From positions 1-64,000 of the forward strand of contig NZ_JBPBBA010000005.1 in assembly GCF_050896395.1 (NCBI RefSeq): a stretch of 64,000 nt of DNA. The letters are read 5' to 3'. A model generated the notes under the pieces. That model was not told where the DNA came from. It ran no database searches and saw only the letters and a program-made list of their open reading frames with translations. The DNA comes from Nioella aestuarii (GTDB lineage Bacteria; Pseudomonadota; Alphaproteobacteria; Rhodobacterales; Rhodobacteraceae). The position numbers were made by a program, and so were the translations under genes. This document shows positions 34,722 through 43,824 of the stretch, in pieces (the stretch's first letter is position 1; each line of letters opens with the position of its first letter).

Positions 34722-35047
34722 GCGTTGAATGGGGACGCGGCGGGAGGAATCCACTGCATGCGAAAGTGTGCGGGGGTATACAAAAGCACCTGACTCGCGC
34801 CTTATCCACAGAAAAAGCTTTAAAAATCGCTAGCTTCAAAGCGTCGCAGGACAGTGAATCCGTTCAAAACCCCAAAAAAACAGGGGCTTCGGCGGATTCC
34901 TGCCAAATGCCGTGGCTGTTGCAGGCTGCATAACCCTCTGATACATCCAGCGCGATTTCAGGTGGGCGGGGACAGATACCGCCTTTAGACAGAACCGCCG
35001 GGCACACCGCAGGGTGTGGTCCCGGCCACTGTATCGGAAGGGTGGAC
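34722..35047. other. Leader region upstream of the atp operon
   Basis: This 326-nt gap has no convincing gene. It holds one perfect DnaA-box-like TTATCCACA at 34802-34810 followed by an AT-rich stretch (34812-34833). Just before atpH there is a strong hairpin: CCGGG and CACACC (34998-35008) pair with GGTGTG and CCCGG (35013-35025) around GCAG with a 2-nt bulge. The atp promoter must lie here, but no clear -35/-10 pair was found. Confidence 0.6.
34998..35025 (+). promoter_or_regulatory. Leader hairpin before atpH
   Basis: Eleven base pairs with a 2-nt bulge and a 4-nt loop end 22 nt before the chosen GTG start. It is not followed by a T-run, so it is more likely a translational or stability element than a terminator. 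Confidence 0.5.
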
Positions 35048-35608
35048 GTGTCGGAAACAGCTTCGATCTCGACCGGCATTGCCTCGCGCTACGCGACGGC
35101 GGTGTTCGATCTAGCCACAGAGGACAAGGCGCTCGACGCGCTGGAGGCCGATCTGGCCACGCTGGAAGGCGCATTGGCCGACAGCGAAGACCTGCGCGAC
35201 CTGATCGCTTCGCCGATCTATTCGCGCTCTGACATGCAGGCTGGTATTGCAGCCGTTGCCTCGGCCATGGGCCTGGGTTCGATCATGTCCAACACGCTGA
35301 AACTGATGGCCACCAAGCGCCGTCTGTTCGTGGTGCCGCAGATGGTGGCCGCGCTGCGTGCGATGATTGCAGATCACAAAGGCGAAGTGACCGCCGATGT
35401 TGTGTCGGCCAAGGCGCTGACCAAAACCCAGTCCGACAAGCTGGCAAAGGCCCTCAAGGCTGCCGTTGGCAAGGACGTGAAACTGAATGCGACCGTCGAT
35501 GACTCTATCATTGGCGGTCTTGTCGTTAAGGTGGGCTCGAAGATGATCGACACGTCGATCCGCTCCAAGCTCAACACCCTCCAGAACACTATGAAAGAGG
35601 TCGGATAA
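35048..35608 (+). CDS. atpH: ATP synthase F1 subunit delta
   Basis: 186 residues; the stalk subunit that joins F1 to the peripheral stalk. It opens (V)SETASISTGIASRYATAVFDLA and ends KLNTLQNTMKEVG, both typical. GTG 35048 is preferred: GGAAGGG lies about 6 nt upstream. GTG 35042 is in frame but too close to that site. It abuts atpA directly. Confidence 0.92.
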   Translation: MSETASISTGIASRYATAVFDLATEDKALDALEADLATLEGALADSEDLRDLIASPIYSRSDMQAGIAAVASAMGLGSIMSNTLKLMATKRRLFVVPQMVAALRAMIADHKGEVTADVVSAKALTKTQSDKLAKALKAAVGKDVKLNATVDDSIIGGLVVKVGSKMIDTSIRSKLNTLQNTMKEVG

Positions 35609-37147
35609 ATGACTATCCAAGCAGCCGAGATCTCTGCGATCCTCAAGGAGCAGATCAAGAGCTTTGGCCAGGAGGCCGAAGTCGCCGAGGTGGGCCGTGT
35701 GCTCTCCGTTGGTGACGGTATCGCCCGTGTTTACGGTCTGGACAATGTCCAGGCAGGTGAAATGGTCGAATTCCCTGGCGGCATCATGGGGATGGCGCTG
35801 AACCTCGAAGCCGACAACGTCGGTGTCGTGATCTTCGGCTCTGACCGGGACATCAAAGAAGGCGACACCGTCAAGCGCACCAACTCGATCGTGGACGTGC
35901 CCGCGGGCGACGGTCTGCTGGGTCGCGTTGTCGACGGTCTGGGCAACCCGATCGACGGCAAAGGCCCGATCGTGTCCTCCGAGCGTCGCGTTGCCGACAG
36001 CAAGGCACCGGGCATCATCCCGCGTAAGTCGGTTCACGAGCCGATGGCAACCGGCCTCAAATCCGTTGACGCCATGATCCCGATCGGCCGTGGCCAGCGG
36101 GAACTGATCATTGGCGACCGTCAGACCGGTAAGACCGCCGTGGCGCTCGACGCGATCCTGAACCAGAAGTCCTACAACGAAGCCGCCGGCGACGATGAGA
36201 GCAAGAAGCTCTACTGCGTTTACGTGGCTGTTGGTCAGAAGCGCTCGACCGTTGCGCAGCTGGTGAAGAAGCTGGAAGAAACCGGCGCGATCGACTACTC
36301 GATCGTTGTGGCCGCAACCGCATCCGACCCCGCGCCGATGCAGTTCCTTGCCCCCTACGCCGCAACCGCAATGGCGGAATACTTCCGCGACAACGGCCGT
36401 CACGCGCTGATCATCTATGATGACCTGTCCAAGCAGGCCGTGTCCTATCGCCAGATGTCGCTGCTGCTGCGCCGCCCGCCGGGCCGCGAAGCATACCCCG
36501 GTGACGTTTTCTACCTCCACTCCCGCCTGCTGGAGCGTTCGGCCAAGCTGAACGAAGACCACGGTGCTGGCTCGCTGACCGCTCTGCCGATCATCGAAAC
36601 CCAGGGCGGCGACGTTTCGGCGTTTATTCCGACCAACGTGATCTCGATCACCGACGGCCAGATCTTCCTCGAAACCGAACTGTTCTACCAGGGCATCCGC
36701 CCCGCCGTGAACACCGGTCTGTCGGTGTCTCGTGTGGGCTCCTCCGCTCAGACCAAGGCGATGTCCTCGGTTGCCGGTCCGGTGAAACTGTCGCTGGCTC
36801 AGTATCGCGAAATGGCGGCCTTCGCACAGTTCGGTTCCGACCTTGACGCTGCAACTCAGCGCCTGCTGAACCGTGGTGCCCGTCTGACCGAGCTGATGAA
36901 GCAGCCCCAGTACTCGCCGCTGACCAACGCCGAGATCGTCTGCGTGATCTACGCCGGCACCAACGGCTATCTCGACAAGGTCGCCATGTCCGACGTGGGT
37001 CGTTTCGAAGCTGGCCTGCTGGCGCATCTTCGCGGCAAGCACCAGGATCTGCTCGACGACATCACCAACAACGACCGTAAGGTCAAAGGTGAGCTTGAAG
37101 ACAAGGTCAAGGCAGCACTCGACGAATTCGCCGCTGATTTCGCATAA
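35609..37147 (+). CDS. atpA: ATP synthase F1 subunit alpha
   Basis: 512 residues; the non-catalytic nucleotide-binding subunit of F1. The P-loop GDRQTGKTA is near residue 170, and VSRVGSSAQ matches the family signature. The ATG directly follows the atpH stop (TAAATG). Codon use is strongly biased, as expected for a highly expressed gene. The long antisense frame across it is a composition artefact. Confidence 0.97.
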   Translation: MTIQAAEISAILKEQIKSFGQEAEVAEVGRVLSVGDGIARVYGLDNVQAGEMVEFPGGIMGMALNLEADNVGVVIFGSDRDIKEGDTVKRTNSIVDVPAGDGLLGRVVDGLGNPIDGKGPIVSSERRVADSKAPGIIPRKSVHEPMATGLKSVDAMIPIGRGQRELIIGDRQTGKTAVALDAILNQKSYNEAAGDDESKKLYCVYVAVGQKRSTVAQLVKKLEETGAIDYSIVVAATASDPAPMQFLAPYAATAMAEYFRDNGRHALIIYDDLSKQAVSYRQMSLLLRRPPGREAYPGDVFYLHSRLLERSAKLNEDHGAGSLTALPIIETQGGDVSAFIPTNVISITDGQIFLETELFYQGIRPAVNTGLSVSRVGSSAQTKAMSSVAGPVKLSLAQYREMAAFAQFGSDLDAATQRLLNRGARLTELMKQPQYSPLTNAEIVCVIYAGTNGYLDKVAMSDVGRFEAGLLAHLRGKHQDLLDDITNNDRKVKGELEDKVKAALDEFAADFA

Positions 37148-37159
37148 GGAGGTCAGGCA

Positions 37160-38035
37160 ATGCCAAACCTCAAGGACCTAAAAAACAGGATCGAGTCGGT
37201 CAAATCGACCCGCAAGATCACCAAGGCGATGCAAATGGTCGCCGCCGCCAAACTGCGCCGTGCGCAGGATGCGGCGGAGGCTGGCCGTCCCTATGCCGAG
37301 CGGATGCAGGCCGTCATGGGCGGCCTTGCCGCCTCTGTCGGCAATTCCGATGGTGCTCCGCGTCTTCTGGCGGGCACCGGGGCCGATCAGACCCACCTGC
37401 TGGTGGTGCTGACGGCCGAGCGGGGGCTTTGTGGTGGCTTCAACTCGACGATCGTGCGTCTCGTGCGCACCCGGATCGCCGATTTGCAGGCACGCGGCAA
37501 GACGGTGAAGATCCTTACCGTGGGCAAGAAGGGCCGCGAACAGCTGCGCCGGGACTATGCCGATCTGATGGTGGGTCATGTCGACCTGTCTGAAGTGAAG
37601 CGTGTCGGTTACGCCAATGCTGCCGAGATCGCCGGTGACATCCTTGCGCGTTTCGACGCCGGGGAATTCGACGTCGCCTCGATCTACTTCAACACCTTCC
37701 AATCGGTGATCAGCCAGATCCCGACCGAAACCCAGATCATTCCGGCCAAGTTCGACGCGCCCGAGGCTGACGATGCCTCGACGCTCTACGACTACGAGCC
37801 GTCGGAAGAGGCCATTCTGGAAGACCTGCTGCCGCGCGGTGTCGCAACGCAGATCTTCTCGGCCCTGCTGGAAAACGGGGCGTCCGAACAGGGCGCACGG
37901 ATGTCGGCGATGGACAACGCCACACGCAACGCGGGCGACATGATCGACAGACTGACGATCGAGTTCAACCGTTCGCGTCAGGCCGTCATCACCAACGAGC
38001 TGATCGAAATCATTTCGGGCGCCGAGGCGCTCTGA
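37160..38035 (+). CDS. atpG: ATP synthase F1 subunit gamma
   Basis: 291 residues; the rotating central shaft. The N-terminal helix MPNLKDLKNRIESVKSTRKI and KAMQMVAAAKLRRAQ, the central LTAERGLCGGFN, and the C-terminal SAMDNATRNAGDMID are all family hallmarks. AAGGAGG precedes the ATG. It sits between atpA and atpD in the usual order. Confidence 0.96.
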   Translation: MPNLKDLKNRIESVKSTRKITKAMQMVAAAKLRRAQDAAEAGRPYAERMQAVMGGLAASVGNSDGAPRLLAGTGADQTHLLVVLTAERGLCGGFNSTIVRLVRTRIADLQARGKTVKILTVGKKGREQLRRDYADLMVGHVDLSEVKRVGYANAAEIAGDILARFDAGEFDVASIYFNTFQSVISQIPTETQIIPAKFDAPEADDASTLYDYEPSEEAILEDLLPRGVATQIFSALLENGASEQGARMSAMDNATRNAGDMIDRLTIEFNRSRQAVITNELIEIISGAEAL

Positions 38036-38054
38036 CGTAATCTGGAGACACGAC

Positions 38055-39479
38055 ATGGCACAAGCAGTCGGGAAAATCACGCAGGTCATCGGCGCCGTCG
38101 TTGACGTGCAGTTCGAGGATCAGTTGCCCGAGATCCTTAACGCGCTGAACACCGAGAACAACGGCAAGAAGCTGGTTCTCGAAGTGGCACAGCATCTTGG
38201 CGAAAACACCGTTCGGACCATCGCTATGGACGCGACCGAAGGTCTGGTGCGCGGCGCGACCGTCACCGACACCGGCGCTCCCATCTCGGTTCCGGTCGGC
38301 AACGCCACCCTGGGCCGCATCCTGAACGTCATCGGCGAACCCGTTGACGAAAAGGGCCCGGTGAACGCAGCTGAAACCCGCGCCATCCACCAGCCCGCAC
38401 CGGAATTCGAAGAGCAGTCCACTGCCTCTGAAATCCTCGTCACCGGTATCAAGGTGGTCGACCTTCTGGCCCCCTATTCCAAGGGTGGTAAGATCGGCCT
38501 CTTCGGCGGTGCCGGCGTGGGCAAGACCGTTCTCATCATGGAACTGATCAACAACATCGCAAAGGTGCACTCGGGCTACTCCGTGTTCGCCGGTGTGGGT
38601 GAACGGACCCGTGAAGGGAACGACCTCTACCACGAGATGATCGAATCCAACGTGATCAAGCCCGACAACCTGGAAGAATCGCAGGTTGCCCTGGTTTACG
38701 GTCAGATGAACGAGCCTCCGGGTGCGCGTGCCCGTGTTGCGCTGACCGGCCTGACCCTGGCTGAGCAGTTCCGCGACCAGTCCGGGACCGACGTTCTGTT
38801 CTTCGTCGACAACATCTTCCGCTTCACGCAGGCCGGTTCCGAGGTGTCCGCACTTCTGGGTCGTATCCCGTCCGCTGTGGGCTACCAGCCGACGCTGGCC
38901 ACCGACATGGGTGCGATGCAGGAACGCATTACCTCGACCAAGCAGGGCTCGATCACCTCGATCCAGGCCGTCTACGTTCCCGCGGACGACCTTACCGACC
39001 CGGCTCCGGCCACCACCTTCGCCCACCTCGACGCAACCACCGTTCTGTCGCGCGCGATTTCGGAACTGGGTATCTACCCGGCCGTGGACCCGCTCGACTC
39101 CTCCTCGCGTATCCTCGATCCGCAGGTTGTCGGTGAAGAGCACTACAACGTTGCCCGTGACGTTCAGGGTATCCTCCAGCGCTACAAGTCGCTGCAGGAT
39201 ATCATCGCCATTCTCGGCATGGACGAACTGTCGGAAGAGGACAAGCTGACCGTGGCCCGCGCCCGGAAAATCCAGCGTTTCCTGTCCCAGCCCTTCGACG
39301 TGGCGAAAGTGTTCACCGGCTCTGATGGTGTTCAGGTTCCGCTGGAAGACACCATCGCGTCCTTCAAGGCCGTGGTTGCCGGCGAATATGACCACCTGCC
39401 CGAAGCAGCCTTCTACATGGTTGGCGGCATCGACGAAGTGATCGCAAAAGCCGAGCGCCTGGCCGCAGAAGCAGCCTAA
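38055..39479 (+). CDS. atpD: ATP synthase F1 subunit beta
   Basis: 474 residues; the catalytic F1 subunit. The P-loop GGAGVGKTVLIMEL is near residue 150, the catalytic Glu is in GVGERTREGNDL, and ALLGRIPSAVGYQPTLA is the family signature. GGAGA precedes the ATG. It is 19 nt after atpG. Confidence 0.97.
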   Translation: MAQAVGKITQVIGAVVDVQFEDQLPEILNALNTENNGKKLVLEVAQHLGENTVRTIAMDATEGLVRGATVTDTGAPISVPVGNATLGRILNVIGEPVDEKGPVNAAETRAIHQPAPEFEEQSTASEILVTGIKVVDLLAPYSKGGKIGLFGGAGVGKTVLIMELINNIAKVHSGYSVFAGVGERTREGNDLYHEMIESNVIKPDNLEESQVALVYGQMNEPPGARARVALTGLTLAEQFRDQSGTDVLFFVDNIFRFTQAGSEVSALLGRIPSAVGYQPTLATDMGAMQERITSTKQGSITSIQAVYVPADDLTDPAPATTFAHLDATTVLSRAISELGIYPAVDPLDSSSRILDPQVVGEEHYNVARDVQGILQRYKSLQDIIAILGMDELSEEDKLTVARARKIQRFLSQPFDVAKVFTGSDGVQVPLEDTIASFKAVVAGEYDHLPEAAFYMVGGIDEVIAKAERLAAEAA

Positions 39480-39489
39480 GGAGTAACCG

Positions 39490-39885
39490 ATGGCCGATAT
39501 GATGCAGTTTGACCTTGTGTCGCCGGAAAAGAGGCTGGCCTCTTTCGAAGCGTCCTCGGTCCAGATTCCGGGTGCCGACGGCGACCTGACGGCGATGCCG
39601 GGGCACAGCCCCGTCATCACCACCCTGCGTCCGGGCGTTGTCCGGGTGCAGTCGGCCGATGGCGACAAGGCTTTCGTTGTGACCTCCGGTTTTGTTGAGG
39701 TTACCGCAGAGTCTGTTTCGGTGATTGCCGAGCGTGCCCATGCAGGTGACGAGGTTCGCAAAGACGATCTCTCCGATCTTCTGGAAGAGGCCCGCGCAAA
39801 GGCCGCGTCCGCCGAAGCTGATCAGAAAGACGGGGCGGAGAAATTCGTCGCCGACCTGGTCCAGCTTATGGAAAACATGGAATAA
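39490..39885 (+). CDS. atpC: ATP synthase F1 subunit epsilon
   Basis: 131 residues; the regulatory subunit that can inhibit ATP hydrolysis. MMQFDLVSPEKRLASFEASSV and GADGDLTAMPGHSPVITTLRPG form the N-terminal beta sandwich. The C-terminal helical part (DLSDLLEEARAKAASAEADQ) is present. It is the last gene of the operon, followed by a strong terminator. F0 genes are not here, as is usual in alphaproteobacteria. Confidence 0.94.
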   Translation: MADMMQFDLVSPEKRLASFEASSVQIPGADGDLTAMPGHSPVITTLRPGVVRVQSADGDKAFVVTSGFVEVTAESVSVIAERAHAGDEVRKDDLSDLLEEARAKAASAEADQKDGAEKFVADLVQLMENME

Positions 39886-39914
39886 GCCCGCTGCCCGGCG
39901 GCAAGACAAACAAG

Positions 39915-39955
39915 AACGCCCCGCGCCGGACCGGTTGCGGGGCGTTTCCTTTTTC
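39915..39955 (+). terminator. Rho-independent terminator of the atp operon
   Basis: AACGCCCCGC (39915-39924) pairs perfectly with GCGGGGCGTT (39937-39946), a 12-nt loop between, followed by a T-rich tract to 39955. Confidence 0.92.
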
Positions 39956-40033
39956 GCTTAATTGTGTACGGCTTTTACCAAAATGCAGCCGTATTCATCC
40001 TGCAAAAGCAGGTCGGCCACAGCGATTGAGCAG

Positions 40034-40384
40034 ATGAAAAAGATAAGAAACAACCTCGTTGGCGTCGATCAGGGCAGTCATGTGCTGTTCGAGGATTACG
40101 ATGTCGGCGGCGAAATGTGGACTGGCACGGGCAACCGTGAAGTCTGGCACCCCGTACGTTTTGCGCAGCCGTTCAAGTCGCCGCCCGCCGTGCATGTGTC
40201 CGTCACCATGTGGGACATGTCTACCGAGGCCAACCAGCGCGCCGATATTCGCGCGGCCAATATCCGCCGCGACGGGTTCGAGCTGGTGTTCACAACCTGG
40301 GAAGACACCAAGATCGCCCGCGTCCGCGCCGACTGGATGGCCATTGGTGAACTGCCCTACGAGGACGACTGGGATCTTTACTGA
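40034..40384 (+). CDS. H-type lectin domain protein
   Basis: 116 residues. The domain reads REVWHPVRFAQPFKSPPAVHVSV, then ADIRAANIRRDGFELVFTTW and ADWMAIGE, which is the H-type (Helix pomatia agglutinin-like) lectin pattern of strand pairs and a W..IG end. Members bind GalNAc or related sugars in animals; the bacterial role is unknown. No signal peptide is visible. ATG 40034 has only a weak ribosome site; an in-frame ATG at 39962 would add 24 residues. It follows the atp terminator, and its stop overlaps the convergent CDF gene by 7 nt. Confidence 0.82.
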   Translation: MKKIRNNLVGVDQGSHVLFEDYDVGGEMWTGTGNREVWHPVRFAQPFKSPPAVHVSVTMWDMSTEANQRADIRAANIRRDGFELVFTTWEDTKIARVRADWMAIGELPYEDDWDLY

Positions 40385-41280
40385 TCCAGCCCGTCTTGCA
40401 CCTCGATAGCGCTCGACTTGGCCTTGTGCTCAGGCTCCACATGGATGGTGATATTGGCGTCAGGCACCGCCGCTTTCAGCGCCGCCTCGACCCGGTCGCA
40501 GATCTCGTGAGAGTCGGTCACCGTCGTATCGCCGGGCATGACCAGATGAAAGTCGATGAACGTCACCTTGCCCGCGTGCCGGGTGCGCAGGTCGTGGGCC
40601 TGTACCGCGCCGCTCGCATGGGATGCAATAACATCGCTGATCACCTGCAGGGTCGCCTCTGGCACCGCCTCATCCAGCAGTCCGTTGAGTGAGTCCTTGA
40701 TGACCTTGGACCCGGACCAAAGGATATTCACCGCGACAATCGCCGCCATGATCGGGTCGAGTAGCCAGAACCCCGTGGCCCATGCAAGCAGGATGCCCGC
40801 CGCCACGCCGCAGGACGTCACAACATCCGCCAGAAGGTGTTTGCCATCAGCAACAAGGGCAGGGGAGCGCTCGCGCCGCCCCCAGGTCAGCAGGATCCAG
40901 CACCACAGGCCGTTCAGCCCCGTCGCCAGGCCGTTGATCACCAGGCCCGCCAGCGGTGCATCAATGGCCCGGGGGGCAAGGATGCCCGCATAGGCCTCTC
41001 GCAATATCAGTAGCGCAGCGATGATGATCATCGCCCCTTCCAGAACTGCGCTGAAGAATTCCGCCTTGTGGTGGCCATAGGGATGATTGGCGTCGGCAGG
41101 CCGGGCGGCCACGCGCACCGCGACAAGGGCGGCAAGGGCAGTGGCCACGTTTACCGTGCTTTCCAGCGCATCAGACAACAGTGCCACCGACCCAGTGATC
41201 CAATAGGCCAGCCCCTTCAGGGCCAGAACCACGAATCCCAGGATCAGGCTGCCAATGGCGAGTTTAACCGTTGTCGACAT
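40378..41280 (-). CDS. Cation diffusion facilitator family transporter
   Basis: 300 residues with six membrane helices and a C-terminal cytoplasmic domain. Metal-site candidates are LLSDALESTVN in helix 2 and LLADVVTSCGV in helix 5. NHPYGHHKAEFFSAVLEGA is the family block between them. The C-terminal domain has AHDLRTRHAGKVTFIDFHL and HEICDRVE. It should export Zn(II), Fe(II) or a similar metal by proton antiport. The specific metal is not decidable. It lies 60 nt downstream of prs on the same strand. Confidence 0.9.
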   Translation of the reverse strand: MSTTVKLAIGSLILGFVVLALKGLAYWITGSVALLSDALESTVNVATALAALVAVRVAARPADANHPYGHHKAEFFSAVLEGAMIIIAALLILREAYAGILAPRAIDAPLAGLVINGLATGLNGLWCWILLTWGRRERSPALVADGKHLLADVVTSCGVAAGILLAWATGFWLLDPIMAAIVAVNILWSGSKVIKDSLNGLLDEAVPEATLQVISDVIASHASGAVQAHDLRTRHAGKVTFIDFHLVMPGDTTVTDSHEICDRVEAALKAAVPDANITIHVEPEHKAKSSAIEVQDGLDQ

Positions 41281-41340
41281 GGGGAAGGCCCCCCGGGTTG
41301 GGCTGCCGGAACGGCAGATGCAGAATGCAGGCCAGCGGCA

Positions 41341-42357
41341 CTAGCCGCGCGAGTACAGACCCTCATAGATCGGTGCCAGCGTCTCGTCTTGGAAAAGAGA
41401 CGAGACCGAGGTGCCCGACCATGTGTTCAGAATGGCCTGTGCGAACATTGGCGCGGTCGGCACGATGCGAATATTGGGCGCGGCCTTGGTTGCCTCGGTT
41501 GCCTCGATGGAATCGGTGATGACCAGCGATTTCATCACTGATTTGCTGACCCGCTCGATCGCCGGGCCAGAGAGGACGCCATGGGTGATATAGGAATGCA
41601 CTTCCTTCGCTCCATGCTCCATCAGAACCTCAGCGGCCTTGCACAGCGTCCCGGCGGTGTCGCAGATATCGTCCACGATGATGCATTTCTTATCGGTCAC
41701 ATCGCCGATCACGGTCATCTCGGCCACTTCACCTGGCTTTTCGCGGCGCTTGTCCACGATCGACAGCGGGGCATTGATCCGCTTGGCCAGTTCCCGTGCA
41801 CGCGCCACGCCGCCCACATCGGGCGAGATCACCATGATATCCTCCATCTGCCCCTTGAAGTGGTGCATGATATCCAGCGCAAAAATCGGCGCGGCATATA
41901 GGTTATCGACGGGAATATCGAAGAAGCCCTGAATCTGGGTAGCGTGCAGGTCGAGCGTCAGGATGCGCTCGATCCCGGCGCCGACCAGCATATTGGCCAC
42001 CAGCTTGGCGGAAATCGGTGTGCGGGCCTTGGTGCGGCGGTCCTGTCGGGCATAGCCGAAATACGGGATCACAGCGGTGATCCGCGCCGCAGACGACCGA
42101 CGCAGCGCATCGGCCATGATCAGCAGTTCCATCAGGTTGTCATTTGCCGGGTTCGAGGTGCTCTGGATGATGAACATGTCTTCGCCGCGCACGTTTTCAA
42201 ACACTTCGACGAAGATCTCGCCGTCATTAAACCGCTCCACTCGGGCCTCGACGAGGTTCACCGACATGCCGCGATGCAGGGACATCCGGCGAGCGATGGC
42301 CTTGGCCAGCGGTTGATTGGAATTGCCGGAAATGAGCTTGGGATCGGATGCGGACAT
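41341..42357 (-). CDS. prs: Ribose-phosphate pyrophosphokinase
   Basis: 338 residues; makes PRPP from ribose 5-phosphate and ATP for nucleotide, His and Trp synthesis. DLHATQIQGFFDIPVDNL and the PRPP-binding CIIVDDICDTAGT motif are intact, and the flexible-loop region KRREKPGEV is present. It is upstream of the CDF gene and divergent from the isomerase-like gene. Confidence 0.96.
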   Translation of the reverse strand: MSASDPKLISGNSNQPLAKAIARRMSLHRGMSVNLVEARVERFNDGEIFVEVFENVRGEDMFIIQSTSNPANDNLMELLIMADALRRSSAARITAVIPYFGYARQDRRTKARTPISAKLVANMLVGAGIERILTLDLHATQIQGFFDIPVDNLYAAPIFALDIMHHFKGQMEDIMVISPDVGGVARARELAKRINAPLSIVDKRREKPGEVAEMTVIGDVTDKKCIIVDDICDTAGTLCKAAEVLMEHGAKEVHSYITHGVLSGPAIERVSKSVMKSLVITDSIEATEATKAAPNIRIVPTAPMFAQAILNTWSGTSVSSLFQDETLAPIYEGLYSRG

Positions 42358-42448
42358 GGCAGCTGTCTCTCGGTGTGCTTTTGTAACAGGGCGTTGACAC
42401 CCCCTAGCATCCAGCTACCAATCGCGAAAGACCAAAGGAAGGCGCGAC

Positions 42449-43048
42449 ATGGCTAACATTGACTACTATTTCTCGACCCTCTCTCCTTTCACTTACCTTG
42501 CGGGCACGGGTTTGGAGGAGATTGCAGCGCGGCACGGGGCGGGCATCACGTACAAGCCGATGGATATCATGACGCTGTTCACCCGCACCGGTGGTACCGC
42601 GCCAAAAGACCGGCACCCCGCCCGCATGGCCTATCGCGCGCAGGAATTGCGCCGGGCGCAGGTCAAATCCGGCCTGCCCTTGAACATCAAGCCGATGTTC
42701 TGGCCGACCAATCCTGCGCCGTCCTCTTACGCCATCATCACCGCGCAAAAAACCGGCGGCGGCGATCTGGCCGGTCTGGTCCATGGTATCCTGCGCGCCT
42801 GTTGGGCCGAGGAAAAGGATATTGCCGAAAACGATGTGGTTCGCGCAGCACTGGCGGCCACCGGCTTTGACCCCGACCTTGCCGATAAGGGGATGCTGTC
42901 GGCGGCCGAGGAATATGCGCGCAATCTGGAAGACGCGGTATCTGCCAATGTCTTCGGCGCACCGTTCTACATCGTCGACGGCACCGAGCATTTCTGGGGG
43001 CATGACCGTTTGCAGGATCTGGACCGCTACCTCGCAGGCGATCTGTGA
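42449..43048 (+). CDS. 2-hydroxychromene-2-carboxylate isomerase-like (DsbA/kappa-GST fold) protein
   Basis: 199 residues. It opens MANIDYYFSTLSPFTYLAG, the HCCA-isomerase N-terminus with Ser where DsbA has Cys. The conserved NVFGAPFYIVDGTEHFWGHDRL block is at the C-terminus. The family uses glutathione in aromatic (naphthalene) degradation, but orphan members in this clade have unknown substrates. Its stop overlaps the following hydrolase start by GTGA. Confidence 0.87.
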   Translation: MANIDYYFSTLSPFTYLAGTGLEEIAARHGAGITYKPMDIMTLFTRTGGTAPKDRHPARMAYRAQELRRAQVKSGLPLNIKPMFWPTNPAPSSYAIITAQKTGGGDLAGLVHGILRACWAEEKDIAENDVVRAALAATGFDPDLADKGMLSAAEEYARNLEDAVSANVFGAPFYIVDGTEHFWGHDRLQDLDRYLAGDL

Positions 43049-43821
43049 CAGGGTTTGCCAGGCAGTGGGGGCAGGGCCCGCGAAAGGCCCTGTTCCTGCA
43101 CTGCTCACTGGCGCATTCGGGTGCGTGGCAAGGGCTGGTCCGGGCGCTTGGCCCCGGTTTTCATATCACTGCGCCGGATATTCTTGGTCACGGCAAGGCA
43201 CCCGCTATCGACCCCGCCAAGGATCTGCACGACCAATGCTATCAGGCGATCCTTCCGCATCTGCCCGAGGGTCGTTTTGATGCGGTCGGCCACAGCTTTG
43301 GCGCGACGCTGGCGCTGCGGCTGGCCGAGGATATGCCGGACCGCATCCGCAGCCTGACGCTGATCGAACCGGTGCTCTTTGCAGCGGCGAAGGGCAGCGG
43401 CGAATTTGGCCGCTACCGGCAGGTGATCGCCGAATACGATCGGCTGATCGGACAACACAGCCGCGAAGACGCCGCGCGAGAGTTTCTGCGTCTTTGGGGG
43501 GCTGGCGGCGGTCTGGATGACATGCCCGAGGGGCAACAGCGTTACATGATTGACCGTATCCACTTCATCAAAGCCTCTGACGATGCCCTGTTTCAAGACA
43601 GTGCCAATTTGGTGCCTCGCCTGGGGCAGGTCGTGGCGCCCACGCTCCTCGTGCAGGGCGAACTGTGCCAGCCGATTACATCAGCAATCGTCGATCGGAT
43701 GGAACGGGATATCCCAGAAACAACCCGCATCCGCGTGCCCGGCGCGGGCCACATGGTGCCGATCACCCATCCCGTACCGGTGGCACAGGCAGTTTTGGAC
43801 CTGTTCGCGCGGGCGGGGTAG
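43045..43821 (+). CDS. Alpha/beta hydrolase
   Basis: 258 residues. The nucleophile is in GHSFGATLALRLAED, the oxyanion block is LHCSLAHSGAW near the N-terminus, and the terminal His is in GAGHMVPITHP. A GTG start overlaps the isomerase-like stop, so the two are translationally coupled and probably act in one small pathway. The substrate is unknown. Confidence 0.83.
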   Translation: MTGFARQWGQGPRKALFLHCSLAHSGAWQGLVRALGPGFHITAPDILGHGKAPAIDPAKDLHDQCYQAILPHLPEGRFDAVGHSFGATLALRLAEDMPDRIRSLTLIEPVLFAAAKGSGEFGRYRQVIAEYDRLIGQHSREDAAREFLRLWGAGGGLDDMPEGQQRYMIDRIHFIKASDDALFQDSANLVPRLGQVVAPTLLVQGELCQPITSAIVDRMERDIPETTRIRVPGAGHMVPITHPVPVAQAVLDLFARAG

Positions 43822-43824
43822 GGG

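Noticed and set aside
34990..35040. CCCGGCCACTGTA before atpH, resembling the conserved box of cobalamin riboswitches
   Set aside because: The other riboswitch boxes (GGGAA..GGTG..AA.CC and the distal stems) are absent, and an ATP synthase leader is an unlikely place. Treated as a plain hairpin.
35111..37042. 643-codon minus-strand frame across atpH/atpA
   Set aside because: An artefact of GC-rich third positions in a highly biased gene; no ribosome site, no recognisable domain, His- and Arg-rich composition.
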